From: Bacillota bacterium
GTDB taxonomy: Bacteria; Bacillota_A; Clostridia; Lachnospirales; Lachnospiraceae
Direction: 5' to 3'
Length of the DNA: 54,118 nt
Assembly (NCBI GenBank): GCA_023443925.1
Contig: JAEZSL010000180.1
Span: forward strand, 1 to 54,118
Made by a program: the position numbers and the translations under genes. The notes below the pieces were generated by a model. It was not told where the DNA came from. It saw only the letters and a program-made list of their open reading frames with translations, and did no database searches. Positions 44,808-54,118 of the stretch are shown here, in pieces (within the stretch, counting starts at the first letter, position 1; each line of letters begins with the position of its first letter).

Positions 44808-45075
44808 TATCAATGAAAGAAAAATAAGTAAAATATGAGTGAAATTGCAATAGAAACTTGTAAGTTTAAGAAGAAATATGGTGATCAGTAAGAGTTTTGA
44901 ATTTTACTAAGCTGGAAAAACAACTATAATAAAATTTTGTGTCTAAATTAGTGAATGATATAAAGGGGATGACTAAAGATTAAAGGTTAAGGTGTTAGTT
45001 AAAAAGTCTGAATAAAGACAGAATATCTTTGGGTTTACACATGATATCTATAAGAATGGTAGAAAGGGGAAAACT

Positions 45076-45279
45076 ATGAAGAAAAATTTTAGAAATCCAA
45101 TTGAAAGACCTGAGAACTTTAACAATCCGGCAGGAAATATCATGAAGGAGCTTGGTGAAGCTGATCTGAACAATTTTGCGGCTGGAGCAGGCGTAGCAAA
45201 AGTTTCTAATGGCTCTGTTTTTTGTACTGTAACTGATGAGTGTAATATGGGCACTCTTCAATTTTTCTGTGGTTGCTAA
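45076..45279 (+). CDS. lanA: Class II lanthipeptide precursor, lacticin-481 group, with an extra Cys
   Basis: 67-residue precursor. Leader residues 1-38 end in ELGEADLNNFAAGA, a double-Gly-type (GA) cleavage site as in lacticin 481. The 29-residue core starts GVAKVSNGSVF and contains CTVTDECNMGTLQFFCGC. Aligned to lacticin 481, ring positions are kept: Thr51-Cys56 (ring A), Thr53-Cys65 (ring B) and Thr60-Cys67 (ring C), with a 2-residue shortening and a Gly between the last two Cys. An added Cys50 replaces His8 of lacticin 481. ATG follows AAAGGGG. LanM lies 138 bases downstream. Confidence 0.93.
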   Translation: MKKNFRNPIERPENFNNPAGNIMKELGEADLNNFAAGAGVAKVSNGSVFCTVTDECNMGTLQFFCGC

Positions 45280-45416
45280 TTTTCAATACATTTTCAAAGC
45301 ATTTTTTAACTAAATGAGGAAGTGTAGTGTAAAACATAATAATCTAAATTAGTTGTTAAGCCATTTTCATAGATATCAGTTGTAAGCCCAAAGTGTGTTA
45401 TAGGAGGAAAGTGAGT

Positions 45417-48400
45417 ATGATTAAAAATTCTTATTTTTCAGAAAGAGAATATACAGGTATCAAAAGAAATTCAAATTTGAAAATAAAGAATTATTGGGAA
45501 AAAATTTTGGACATGGAAAGCATTGAGCTTATAAAAGAGACTTATATTATTTCTTTGGATGAAATTTTGTTTGGAGAGTATAAGGAAAAAGAAACCCAAA
45601 AGGCTTTAGATTTAGAAAAATTAGCTACAAGATTTTTTAATGAAGCGGTAGATGAATCTTTATCATATAACATTGAAGAAGAGAAAAAGCTAGTATTCGA
45701 CAAGTTTGTGATTCGCTGTGTAGCATTTGGAAAAAAAGTTTTTGAGGAAAAAATTACAGTTCCTAATAATATAAAAGCAGTAAGAGAATGTTTTTTAAAA
45801 AATTTATCTGAATGTATTACAAGAATTTCATTAAGTACCTTAATTTTTGAGATGTATTTGGCAAAGGAACAAGGAGAATTGATAGGAGAGACAGCCAAAG
45901 ATGAATATGAAGACTATAACAGAAGGTTTTTAGGTGATATAAATTATATCAGGGAGTTATTTGAAATATATCCATGCCTTGAACAAATGGTATTGGAAAA
46001 TATAGAGAACTTTTCAAATAATTATATCTTATTATTAGAACGGCTTAATAATGATTATAAATTAATTGCAGAAAACTTTAATTTATACGGAAAATTGGGA
46101 GAGATTAAGACTATAGAATCAAGTGGTTCTGATTCCCATAAAAAAGGAAATAGTGTTTTTATTATTTGCTGGGATAATGAAAATAAATTAGTATATAAAC
46201 CACATAGTTTAAAAACAGAGACGGCGTTTCAGAATTTTCAGGAATATATTTCTTCCAATTGTAAGCTGTGTTTGAAAAAGTTCAATATTGTCGATTGTGG
46301 GGCATATGGTTGGGAAGAGTTTGTCTCCCATAAGGAATGTCAGACAAAAACAGAAGTTGATAATTACTATTATAGAATAGGAATGCTTGTATTCTGTAAT
46401 TATATTTTAAATGTTAATGATATACATACGGAAAATCTTATCGCAATGGGAGAGTATCCGATTATCATTGATGCAGAAACAATTATGGACAATAAAAGAT
46501 CAAAAAGTAAAAAGACGGCTAGAGAGAAAGTACATGATAGTATATACGAATCTGTATTATATTCTGGAATATTACCATTTTATAAATATACGCAGAATGG
46601 AAAAGGAATTAATATGAGCGCTATAAATGGAAAAGAGGGAGATGAATATCCCATATTGGTACCTATGCTAAAAGATGCAGGTTTGTCAATTATGCACTAT
46701 GAGTATGTGCAGCCTATTAGACAAAAAAGTAAAAACTTGGTGACTTTTAATGGAAAAATAGAAAAACCAGAAAAATATATTAATATGATTTGTGATGGCT
46801 TTTTTGATGCATATACCTATGTATTGAAAAATAGTAATAACGTATTAAACTATATTAAAATATTTGAAAATTTAGAAATAAGGCACTTAGTTCAAGATAC
46901 ACTAAGATATTCAATGTTATTACATACGTCATATAATCCGGATTTTTTACAAGATGGAAGAGACAGGCAATTATTTTTATGTACATTATTAAAAAATGCG
47001 GAAGAAATCCAAGGTGGTGTAGAAGTAGCTAAACTGGAAATTAAAGATATGCTTAACATGGATGTGCCATATTTTAGTTGTAATACTTCAAACAGAAACT
47101 TATATGGATCAGAAGGAGAGAAAGTTGCTGATTATTTTTCAGAATCTAGCATCCAGCATTTGAATGATAAGATAGCAAGTCTAAATCAAGAGGATTTGGA
47201 AAATCAGCTTAGATTCATAAGAATAATTTTAACAGACTTAGATGATTTAAAAGTAGAAAAATTAAAAAGAGATATGACGCCATTATTGAATTACAATACC
47301 ATAGAAAATAGCAGAGGGGTAAAGACGGATGCTATTTTTAAGTTATATCAGATATTACAAAGTAATGCCTTTTATGGTGATGAAAATGAGGATATCAACT
47401 GGATGGGAGTTATGCCGATTGGTGAAAAGGGTAGCTCCTCTTGGCGTATACACCCATTAGGTGCATATTTATATGATGGAATAGGTGGAATTGCGGTTTT
47501 CTATAATGCGCTTTACAATTATTATCCTGATATGAAATTGAAAAAAGCATGTGAAGCATTCGATAAGACATTATTTCAATATACAGATGATATGTTGGAC
47601 AGAACGGAAGGGTTAGATAAAGAAAGCAGTGGTGCTTTTGCTGGAGAAGCTTCTGTTATCTATGTATATGAACTTTTGTATGTATTAACAAAAAATGCTA
47701 AGTATCTAACATATGCTGAAAAGCATACAAATATTCTAAAGTATTCCATTAGCAGTGATGAAAATAATGATATTATATATGGAAATGCAGGTGCGATTAT
47801 TGTTCTGGTTAATTTGTATCACTTGACAGAGAATCATACATACTTGGAATGGGCCAATATTGCAGGAAGAAATTTGATTGAAAATCAATATCAAGGTGGA
47901 TGGAGCAGCCGAGATGGTGAAATATTATCCGGATTCTCTCATGGTATTTCAGGAATTATTTTTGCATTATCAATTTTAAATAAAGAAAATGAAACGACAT
48001 TATATTATCAAGCGATTCATAATGGTTTACTTTTTGAAGATAAGATGTATGTAAAAAAATATAAGAATTGGTGGGATAATCGCAAGGAAGCTCTAAAGCA
48101 AGAAGATGATAATAGTAAATTTATGGCAGCGTGGTGTCATGGAGCACCAGGAATTTTATTAGCAAGGAGTAAAATGTATCACCTAAGAGATTCTGACCAA
48201 ATGGAACACCTAATTATTCAAGATATTAACAGGGCATTAGAAGCTACGGAGCTGTACGGATTTTCAGATAATGACTGCCTTTGCCATGGTAATTTGGGAA
48301 ATACAGAGATATTGCTGGAATACGCAAAAATATATAATGATACAGAAACAGAACAGAAATATATGAGGGCTAGAACAAAGATTGCAAAGGATATTTTGAA

Positions 48401-48539
48401 TGATAATTATGATTGTGCCAGAGCTTACTTGTATGGATATAAAATTCCAGGATTCATGACTGGAATATCTGGAATGGGATATTCCCTTTTAAGGGATATG
48501 CATCCAGAACTGCCATGTATACTTGCATTAGAAATTTAA
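45417..48539 (+). CDS. lanM: Lanthionine synthetase LanM (class II)
   Basis: 1040 residues. The N-terminal dehydratase half (kinase-like DUF4135) phosphorylates and eliminates Ser/Thr; visible motifs are VYKPHSLKTE near residue 260 and NDIHTENL followed by IDAETIMD. The C-terminal LanC-like cyclase has all three zinc ligands, Cys907 (WCHGAPG), Cys956 and His957 (CLCHGNLGN). ATG 45417 follows AGGAGG; the frame's earlier GTG does not. Normal length for LanM. The gene is AT-rich like its neighbours, suggesting acquisition as one block. Confidence 0.96.
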   Translation: MIKNSYFSEREYTGIKRNSNLKIKNYWEKILDMESIELIKETYIISLDEILFGEYKEKETQKALDLEKLATRFFNEAVDESLSYNIEEEKKLVFDKFVIRCVAFGKKVFEEKITVPNNIKAVRECFLKNLSECITRISLSTLIFEMYLAKEQGELIGETAKDEYEDYNRRFLGDINYIRELFEIYPCLEQMVLENIENFSNNYILLLERLNNDYKLIAENFNLYGKLGEIKTIESSGSDSHKKGNSVFIICWDNENKLVYKPHSLKTETAFQNFQEYISSNCKLCLKKFNIVDCGAYGWEEFVSHKECQTKTEVDNYYYRIGMLVFCNYILNVNDIHTENLIAMGEYPIIIDAETIMDNKRSKSKKTAREKVHDSIYESVLYSGILPFYKYTQNGKGINMSAINGKEGDEYPILVPMLKDAGLSIMHYEYVQPIRQKSKNLVTFNGKIEKPEKYINMICDGFFDAYTYVLKNSNNVLNYIKIFENLEIRHLVQDTLRYSMLLHTSYNPDFLQDGRDRQLFLCTLLKNAEEIQGGVEVAKLEIKDMLNMDVPYFSCNTSNRNLYGSEGEKVADYFSESSIQHLNDKIASLNQEDLENQLRFIRIILTDLDDLKVEKLKRDMTPLLNYNTIENSRGVKTDAIFKLYQILQSNAFYGDENEDINWMGVMPIGEKGSSSWRIHPLGAYLYDGIGGIAVFYNALYNYYPDMKLKKACEAFDKTLFQYTDDMLDRTEGLDKESSGAFAGEASVIYVYELLYVLTKNAKYLTYAEKHTNILKYSISSDENNDIIYGNAGAIIVLVNLYHLTENHTYLEWANIAGRNLIENQYQGGWSSRDGEILSGFSHGISGIIFALSILNKENETTLYYQAIHNGLLFEDKMYVKKYKNWWDNRKEALKQEDDNSKFMAAWCHGAPGILLARSKMYHLRDSDQMEHLIIQDINRALEATELYGFSDNDCLCHGNLGNTEILLEYAKIYNDTETEQKYMRARTKIAKDILNDNYDCARAYLYGYKIPGFMTGISGMGYSLLRDMHPELPCILALEI

Positions 48540-48708
48540 TAAGAGATGGAGATGGCATTAAAAATTCACTAAGCTGAGGGTATTTTATCTAGAATTCAGA
48601 CTGTTTAGAAGAATGAACAGCATTATATCTCAGTCAGTAATGCTACAGAAATGAGTAGTTTATTTGTTTATATGAATAAGTATTAATCTTAAAAAAGAAA
48701 TTTATGTG

Positions 48709-48753
48709 ATTTCTGGTGAAAACCCTAGAAGGTTCTTCGCCAGAAATTGTTTT
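48709..48753 (+). terminator. Hairpin between lanM and lanT
   Basis: ATTTCTGGTGAA (48709-48720) pairs with TTCGCCAGAAAT (48736-48747) with one G:U, and the inner AACC/GGTT extends it. The tail is TGTTTTA. This could separate lanAM from lanT transcription; no good promoter for lanT was found beyond a TATAAT at about 48793. Confidence 0.65.
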
Positions 48754-48831
48754 AAAATGGGAGTTATGACTGATTTATACAATAACAACGATTATATAAT
48801 GTGTAAAAAATGAAGATAAGAAGGTGATATA

Positions 48832-50970
48832 ATGTTACCGAGAAAAAGAGTACCGTATGTATCACAATTAGGAAGTATGGATTGTGGAGTAGCTTGCTTA
48901 ACAATGCTTTTTAACTATTACGGAGTAAAAGTGGATATTGTGGATATTGGAGCGGATATACACGTTGGACGCGATGGTGTATCAATAGCAGTGCTGAAAA
49001 AAATCTCTGAAAAATATGGATTTAAATTTGCTGTATATAAATACGAATATAACCAGAAGAATATGGATTTAAATTTGCCAAGTATATTATTTAATGGAAG
49101 CCATTATATTATAGTTGAAAAAAAGAAAAGAGCAAATCAATATGTGATTATTGATCCGGCAAAGGGAAGACGGGTTATAGAATATGGAGATATTAAGAGA
49201 CTGTACACGGATATATTAATTTTTATTACACCACAAGTAATTATAAAAGAGTTACCTAGAAAGAAGATGGATATACAGATAAAGAAGGCACCGTTAATAA
49301 TAGCCGCTTTTTTTATGTTATTAATGCAATTGATAACATTGACAGTTCCTATTATTGTCCAGAAAGTTATTGATGGATTATCGGGAAGGTATGAATTTGA
49401 TGCTATTAGAATTTTAGGAGTGATAACTTTAGTAGGTATTACTTATTTGGGATTGAGTTGGATAAGACAAGCTCTTTTGCTTAATATAGATATGAAACTT
49501 TATAAGAGTATGATATCTAAAATGATTAATAAATTATTTAAGGTAGAAATAAATTTTTTTGAATGGCACGCTGCCGGAGATATAGGTAATAGGTTTAGTA
49601 ATATAAGTCAATTAAATGATTTAATTACAAATGGTTTTAGCAATATTGCTATACAGGGAATGACTTCTTTAATATGCCTATTTGCTATGTTATATTCTTC
49701 AGTAGGACTAACTATCTTCACACTTCTGATAGCTACTTTACAGATTATTTTAATGGTAACTATTAATAGAAAGGGCTTAGTTAAGACAAGAGAGTATATA
49801 TTTAAGCAAAGTGTTCTCCAAAGCGACTTGATTGAAACATTAGGTAATATAGTAGAAATTAAATGCATGGGAATGGATGAAGTAATCAACAAAAATCTTA
49901 AAGAAAAATATGATGGATTGATTGTCAGCTTTAAAGATAAGACAAAATTGAGCAATTTGATGAATTGTTTTAATGCGACAATTGGTTTAGTGTTTCCATT
50001 ATCTGTATATTTAATAGGAAGTTTTTATGTTTCTAACAAAGAAATGTCTATTGGATCATTAATAGCGTTTGTTACATTGGCTGGATATTTTTCGTCTCCG
50101 TTTACCAGTATCATTATGCTTTTGCCAAGTATAAATTCTATAAAGGAAATAATGTTAAGGTATAAAGAGTTAATGAGCTTCCGTGAAAATTCTGATACTG
50201 GAGAAAAAGTGGAAGGGCCACTGGAAAAAATAAATATACAGAATATTTCTTATTCCTATAATAGGGTTACAACAACTGCTATTAATAATATTTCTATGGA
50301 GATCAGGAAGGGAGAGAATATAGCATTAATAGGATTGTCTGGAAGTGGGAAATCTACTTTGATTAAGGTACTTTTAGGGGCTGTTCGTATTAATCAGGGA
50401 AATATATATTTTAATAATATTGATATAAATGAAATCTCAAGAGAACAGGTATATAATTGGTTTTCAATCGTTACCCAAAATCCTATGTGTCTGAATGGGA
50501 ACATTAGGAAAAATGTTGATATAACTGGAAAGTTTTCAGACGGAGAAATATGGAGGGCTTTAGAAATATCAGAAGTGAAAGAAGATATAGAAGATATGCC
50601 TTTAGGTTTAGATACAATGATAGGAGAAGGAGGGCAAAATATTTCAGGAGGACAAAGACAACGACTTGCAATAGCAAGGGCACTGATTAGTAATACAGAA
50701 GTAATTATCTTTGATGAAGCAACCAGTAATCTTGATCCTATTACTGAGAGAAAGATATATGAAAACTTAAAAAAGTGTGATAAAACACGAATTACAATTA
50801 CACATAGATTGGCTTCCATACAAGATGCAGATAAAATCTATGTTATGAATCGAGGGCAATTGATAGAAAGTGGGACTCATGAAGAATTGCTTAAACATAA
50901 AGGTTGGTATTATGAAAGTATTAACAATACTTCAAAATATATAGGAGAAGAGTTGAATCATTTGTTATGA
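48832..50970 (+). CDS. lanT: Lanthipeptide peptidase-containing ABC transporter LanT
   Basis: 712 residues with three parts. A C39 peptidase with catalytic Cys18 (MDCGVAC), His91 (GSHYIIV) and Asp108 (IDPAKG) removes the leader at the GA site. Next is a six-helix membrane domain (about 150-440). Last is an ATPase with GLSGSGKST near residue 501, ISGGQRQRLAIARAL and IIFDEATSNLD. The ATG follows GAAGGTG. It lies 292 bases after lanM behind a terminator-like hairpin. It exports and matures the lanthipeptide. Confidence 0.96.
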   Translation: MLPRKRVPYVSQLGSMDCGVACLTMLFNYYGVKVDIVDIGADIHVGRDGVSIAVLKKISEKYGFKFAVYKYEYNQKNMDLNLPSILFNGSHYIIVEKKKRANQYVIIDPAKGRRVIEYGDIKRLYTDILIFITPQVIIKELPRKKMDIQIKKAPLIIAAFFMLLMQLITLTVPIIVQKVIDGLSGRYEFDAIRILGVITLVGITYLGLSWIRQALLLNIDMKLYKSMISKMINKLFKVEINFFEWHAAGDIGNRFSNISQLNDLITNGFSNIAIQGMTSLICLFAMLYSSVGLTIFTLLIATLQIILMVTINRKGLVKTREYIFKQSVLQSDLIETLGNIVEIKCMGMDEVINKNLKEKYDGLIVSFKDKTKLSNLMNCFNATIGLVFPLSVYLIGSFYVSNKEMSIGSLIAFVTLAGYFSSPFTSIIMLLPSINSIKEIMLRYKELMSFRENSDTGEKVEGPLEKINIQNISYSYNRVTTTAINNISMEIRKGENIALIGLSGSGKSTLIKVLLGAVRINQGNIYFNNIDINEISREQVYNWFSIVTQNPMCLNGNIRKNVDITGKFSDGEIWRALEISEVKEDIEDMPLGLDTMIGEGGQNISGGQRQRLAIARALISNTEVIIFDEATSNLDPITERKIYENLKKCDKTRITITHRLASIQDADKIYVMNRGQLIESGTHEELLKHKGWYYESINNTSKYIGEELNHLL

Positions 50971-51046
50971 AAATAGAAACATAAGGAAAAGAAGATTCGT
51001 TGGATTTTCATCTATGCAATTCTAGTTCGTAGAATATCATCTATAA

Positions 51047-51073
51047 AACTTTAATCGGATATTAAAGTTTTTT
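51047..51073 (+). terminator. Terminator after lanT
   Basis: AACTTTAAT (51047-51055) pairs with ATTAAAGTT (51061-51069), followed by a T-run. Confidence 0.78.
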
Positions 51074-51209
51074 CTTCAGTGTGCCCGATTGGATTAACAC
51101 TATTAGTATAAATACTAGAGTATAATTAATCACAAAAATTATATTTCGCGATAGACAATATTAGAGGGGTGTTGTATAATATTGTTAATTAATTGGATAT
51201 GGTGGAAAT

Positions 51210-51686
51210 ATGAAAAAAAAATTAGTTGTATTAATTTCGGTAATTATATTTTTAATTATTTATATACTAGTTTGGTTTTATAAAACTCAATATCAGACAA
51301 AAGTAACAAATCAATATGATGGTAGAAATTTAAATATTGGAATTATAGGTGATATACCCAAAGTAAGGGAAAAGCAAATAAAATTTACAGAAATACAGTT
51401 ATCAGATTTGGAAAAAGAAAGAGTTAATTTGGATGCAATTTTCATTGTAGAAAAAAATATGTCTCAAAATACATTGACGAAATATACTTCTTTTTCCAAA
51501 GATTTAAAACTACCTTTCTTTTTCATCAATTTTAAGTATGATGATTATAACAAAACATATGCAACTGGATATATATACAGATGGAGGATATAAATCTTGG
51601 TCATATAACTTACAAAATAATATTGAAAATGTAAAGAATATAAAACTAATTTACTCGCAAATTTTTAAGGATATTTCTAAAGAATA
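51210..51686 (+). pseudogene. Small membrane-anchored protein, frameshifted in an AT tract
   Basis: The frame from ATG 51210 encodes a membrane helix (about 5-27) and an extracytoplasmic domain, and stops at 51593 with 127 residues. Just before, at 51569-51577, is an ATATATATA tract. In the other frame the sequence continues sensibly (IYTDGGYKSWSYNLQNNIEN) to a stop at 51686, giving about 159 residues. One TA unit more (or one base less) would restore it. No family is recognised. Its position after lanT suggests an accessory or immunity role. It could be a true mutation, a phase switch or an assembly error. Confidence 0.55.
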
Positions 51687-52097
51687 AGCATAGACAATCA
51701 GTACTGATTTCTTTAAATAAATTAGAGAATCATATAGATTTAAATTACCTTTTTAGTATATTAGTAAATGTGGGAGAATTCCAATGTTTATGTAAACCTT
51801 CAAACTAGTGTAAAATAACTCAGTTTGGAGGTTTTATATTTTACGGCTAAGAGAATGAAAGGATAAATCTCTCGAAGATAGGTGAACTTTACATCAATGG
51901 ATATCACACCAACAAATGGACGAGCCACAGGATTGGAGTCAGATACATTTCCACACAACTGTTAATGCTGGTTTAAAATCCTATGGTAATGCGAAAATTC
52001 TATGATGGACGAAAAAGAAAAAAGTTAAAAGAGTGTGTGTCACAGAGAAGAAACATTGACGATTTTCTCTATGACACCTATTACGAGGAGGAGGACG
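51687..52097 (+). other. Gene-free stretch with one terminator-like hairpin
   Basis: AAACCTTCAAACT (51794-51806) pairs with AGTTTGGAGGTTT (51822-51834) with one G:U, followed by TTTTATATT. Otherwise no intact gene; a decayed frame (roughly 51960-52160, reading RNIDDFLYDTYYEEED) overlaps the start of the next kinase gene. Confidence 0.5.
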
Positions 52098-53558
52098 ATG
52101 AACAAGGAAAAGCAGACGGTGAAATACAGAATATTTATTTCTAATACCAGAATGGTACTTGTAACTTTAAGTCTATTTCTTTTCGTTAATATGTTTGCAA
52201 TAAATTTATATGAGAGCAAATATAAAAACAGCATGATTGGTTCGTCCGAGCTAGCAGATAATACCGAACAAATAAGAAAGCTCCTGACAGATTGGAATCC
52301 ATCCCCAAAAGAAGAGGCGATAAACAATCTTGCAACAAAACTGAATTGGTATGGATTTTCTATTTGCCTTGAAATAGATAGTGAAGTGATTTACTCAAAT
52401 ACTGATTTTCCTGTGAGTGAGCTTATAAATTATATTGGAGATTATTTGGAAACAGATGGAAAGGTTCATACTTATGTACAAGACTATATGACTGTGATAA
52501 CACAATATGATATGAATGAGAAAATGAAAGTGTATGCAATTGCAGGAGAATATCATGAATTCTGGTCTCAAAAAAATAGTTTGACTACTATACTTATACT
52601 ATTGCTGATTGATGGTATATTTTGCATAGTTGCCTTACTCTTAATCAGTCAGATTTTTACTAAGAGACTTATAGAACATATCACAAATCCTTTGGCTGCA
52701 TTGTCAAAAGGAGCAAAAAGAATGAAAGAAGGAAATTTTTCTGAACCTGTTAAATACAAGGGAGATATTGAATTTGAATATGTCTGTGAGGCATTTAATG
52801 AAATGCAGGAACATATAAAAAAAGCTAATGCGGAAAAGGAGTCTTATGAAAAGATGAGAGTTGAAATGGTGGCGGGAATTTCTCATGACTTAAGGACTCC
52901 ATTAACGGCAATTAGAGGAACAATAAAAGGTCTCAAGGATGGGGTTGCTGCAACACCTGAATTAAGAGAAAAGTTTCTTGATACAGCTTATAGACGAACA
53001 ATAGAAATGGATCGGCTTTTGGAAAGGTTATTTTATTTCTCAAAACTTGAAACAGGTAATATGCCACTGTTTTTAGAAAAGACAGAGTGGAGTGAGTATC
53101 TGGAAGCCTATGTGAAAAGATACGAATTATTGATAGAGAATGAATCTATAAAAATTAAAATAAAGGATGTAAAAAAAGGTTTGTTTTCAAAGGTTGACCG
53201 AGAACAAATGAATCGAATACTTGATAATATACTGGAAAACAGTAAAAAATATGCAGAAACAGATAAACTTGAAATTACCATTAATATATTTGAAGAACAT
53301 GCATATGTAGTACTTGAAATCGCTGATAATGGCTGTGGAGTTTCAGAAGATAAGCTTCCCCATATTTTTGAACAATTCTTTCGAGGTGATGAGTCAAGGA
53401 ATATAAGGGAAGGGAATGGTTTAGGTCTTTATATTGTAAAATATTTAGTGAATGCTATGGGAGGTTTAGTAGATGCAGAAAACAGAAGCGGTCTTACTAT
53501 TCGAATAAAACTACCAATTTTGGATGAAGGAAGTGATTTATATGAATGCAAAATATAG
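52098..53558 (+). CDS. Sensor histidine kinase with HAMP domain
   Basis: 486 residues. A membrane helix at about 15-35, an extracytoplasmic domain of about 120 residues, a second helix (about 165-190), a HAMP linker (NPLAALSKGAKRMKEGNF), HisKA with His263 (GISHDLRTP) and a HATPase (DNILENSKKY, DNGCGVSEDKLP, GNGLGLYIV). The ATG at 52098 follows GAGGAGGAGG. The response regulator gene overlaps its end by 17 bases, with the kinase first. It may regulate a transporter off the window; its link to the lanthipeptide is unproven. Confidence 0.92.
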   Translation: MNKEKQTVKYRIFISNTRMVLVTLSLFLFVNMFAINLYESKYKNSMIGSSELADNTEQIRKLLTDWNPSPKEEAINNLATKLNWYGFSICLEIDSEVIYSNTDFPVSELINYIGDYLETDGKVHTYVQDYMTVITQYDMNEKMKVYAIAGEYHEFWSQKNSLTTILILLLIDGIFCIVALLLISQIFTKRLIEHITNPLAALSKGAKRMKEGNFSEPVKYKGDIEFEYVCEAFNEMQEHIKKANAEKESYEKMRVEMVAGISHDLRTPLTAIRGTIKGLKDGVAATPELREKFLDTAYRRTIEMDRLLERLFYFSKLETGNMPLFLEKTEWSEYLEAYVKRYELLIENESIKIKIKDVKKGLFSKVDREQMNRILDNILENSKKYAETDKLEITINIFEEHAYVVLEIADNGCGVSEDKLPHIFEQFFRGDESRNIREGNGLGLYIVKYLVNAMGGLVDAENRSGLTIRIKLPILDEGSDLYECKI

Positions 53559-54118
53559 AATTCTAATTGTCGAAGACGATGATGATATCAGTATGATAGA
53601 ACAGGCTTATCTGGAATCTAGTGGGTTTGAAACATTCATTGTAAGTGATGGAGATAAAGTACTTCCACTTCTGCATGCGGAAAAATTTGACTTAATACTA
53701 CTGGATATTATGCTTCCTGGGAGGAATGGTTATGAGATCTGCAAAGAGATAAGAGGTGATTTTAATATTCCAATTCTCATGGTAACGGCAAGGACGGAAT
53801 CTGTTGATAAAATTCGTGGTCTGGGACTTGGTGCAGATGATTATATTGCGAAACCTTTTGATCCCGCTGAGCTTGTAGCAAGAGTAAATGCAAATATAAG
53901 ACAGTATAGTCGATTAACAGAAGCCAATCAGATAGAGTTGGATGGGAAGGGCGATGAGATACGAATAGGTGATATTCGAGTTCTTCTGCAGGGATGGAAG
54001 GTCTATAAGGGTGAGCAAGAAATTCGTTTTCCTAACCGAGAATTTGAATTATTAAAATTTATGGCTGAAAATCCTAATATTGTTTTCTCGAAGGAACAAT
54101 TGTTTGAAAAAATATGGG
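53542..54118 (+). CDS. OmpR-family response regulator (partial, runs off the end)
   Basis: The first 192 codons are visible: receiver with Asp55 (LLDIMLPG) and Lys in YIAKPF, then most of a winged-helix domain. The ATG at 53542 lies inside the kinase gene after GAAGG, so the two are translationally coupled. It differs clearly from the LanR protein (43006), so it is a separate regulatory pair. The C-terminus is beyond the window. Confidence 0.92.
   Translation, partial: MNAKYRILIVEDDDDISMIEQAYLESSGFETFIVSDGDKVLPLLHAEKFDLILLDIMLPGRNGYEICKEIRGDFNIPILMVTARTESVDKIRGLGLGADDYIAKPFDPAELVARVNANIRQYSRLTEANQIELDGKGDEIRIGDIRVLLQGWKVYKGEQEIRFPNREFELLKFMAENPNIVFSKEQLFEKIW

Overview
The window looks like a chromosomal segment of a low-GC Gram-positive anaerobe of the Clostridia, most likely Lachnospiraceae (Clostridium phytofermentans / Anaerocolumna-like). 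This rests on AGGAGG-type ribosome binding sites, many small degenerate intergenic repeats, LplB/LplC-type sugar permeases, an XpaC-LemA-TPM cluster and a Clostridia-style gene mix. The organism is inferred from gene content only. No rRNA, tRNA or CRISPR array was seen.

Left part (1-35,000), mostly core genes: the end of a sugar ABC importer (binding protein, two permeases) with a 2-hydroxyacid dehydrogenase; an XpaC/LemA/TPM envelope operon; the ribosome-splitting GTPase HflX behind a leader with a 14-codon upstream ORF and an intrinsic terminator; the manganese exporter MntP behind a yybP-ykoY manganese riboswitch; a MerR regulator next to a classic 19-bp-spacer MerR promoter that drives a BtrH-like acyltransferase gene; homocysteine methyltransferase, threonine aldolase, SDR, SagB-like oxidoreductase and DUF503 genes; a divergent pair of atypical DAP-decarboxylase-like enzyme and MocR regulator; a GNAT; a TetR-led CoA operon (CoaB, CoaC, CoaX and an ECF pantothenate-type S component) with a textbook promoter and two operator palindromes; an ABC-2 exporter; a GH3 lipoprotein; a DUF1538 membrane protein with two PII-like proteins; and RlmD. 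Two copies of a ~140-nt structured element with compensatory stem changes lie upstream of hflX and mntP.

Right part (35,000-54,118), AT-rich accessory DNA: a frameshifted TOTE-type primase remnant, a YhcG-type (DUF1016) nuclease, and then a class II lanthipeptide locus. This locus holds a lipoprotein and LanFEG-like immunity transporter (minus strand), an XRE regulator, LanRK two-component system, a lacticin-481-group precursor (lanA), the modifying enzyme LanM, the protease-exporter LanT and a frameshifted small membrane-anchored protein. A second histidine kinase/response regulator pair follows and runs off the end of the window.

The lanthipeptide genes form a coherent circuit. LanR is inferred to bind 22-bp-spaced direct repeats (TGTAAGRTT with an upstream AAGRTT half) that I find before both lanA and lanFEG, each exactly 10 nt from a -10 box. 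A related single site lies before lanR. LanM would dehydrate and cyclise the precursor, LanT would cut the leader and export the product, and LanFEG plus the lipoprotein would protect the producer. The precursor has one Cys more than lacticin 481 at the start of the conserved ring region.
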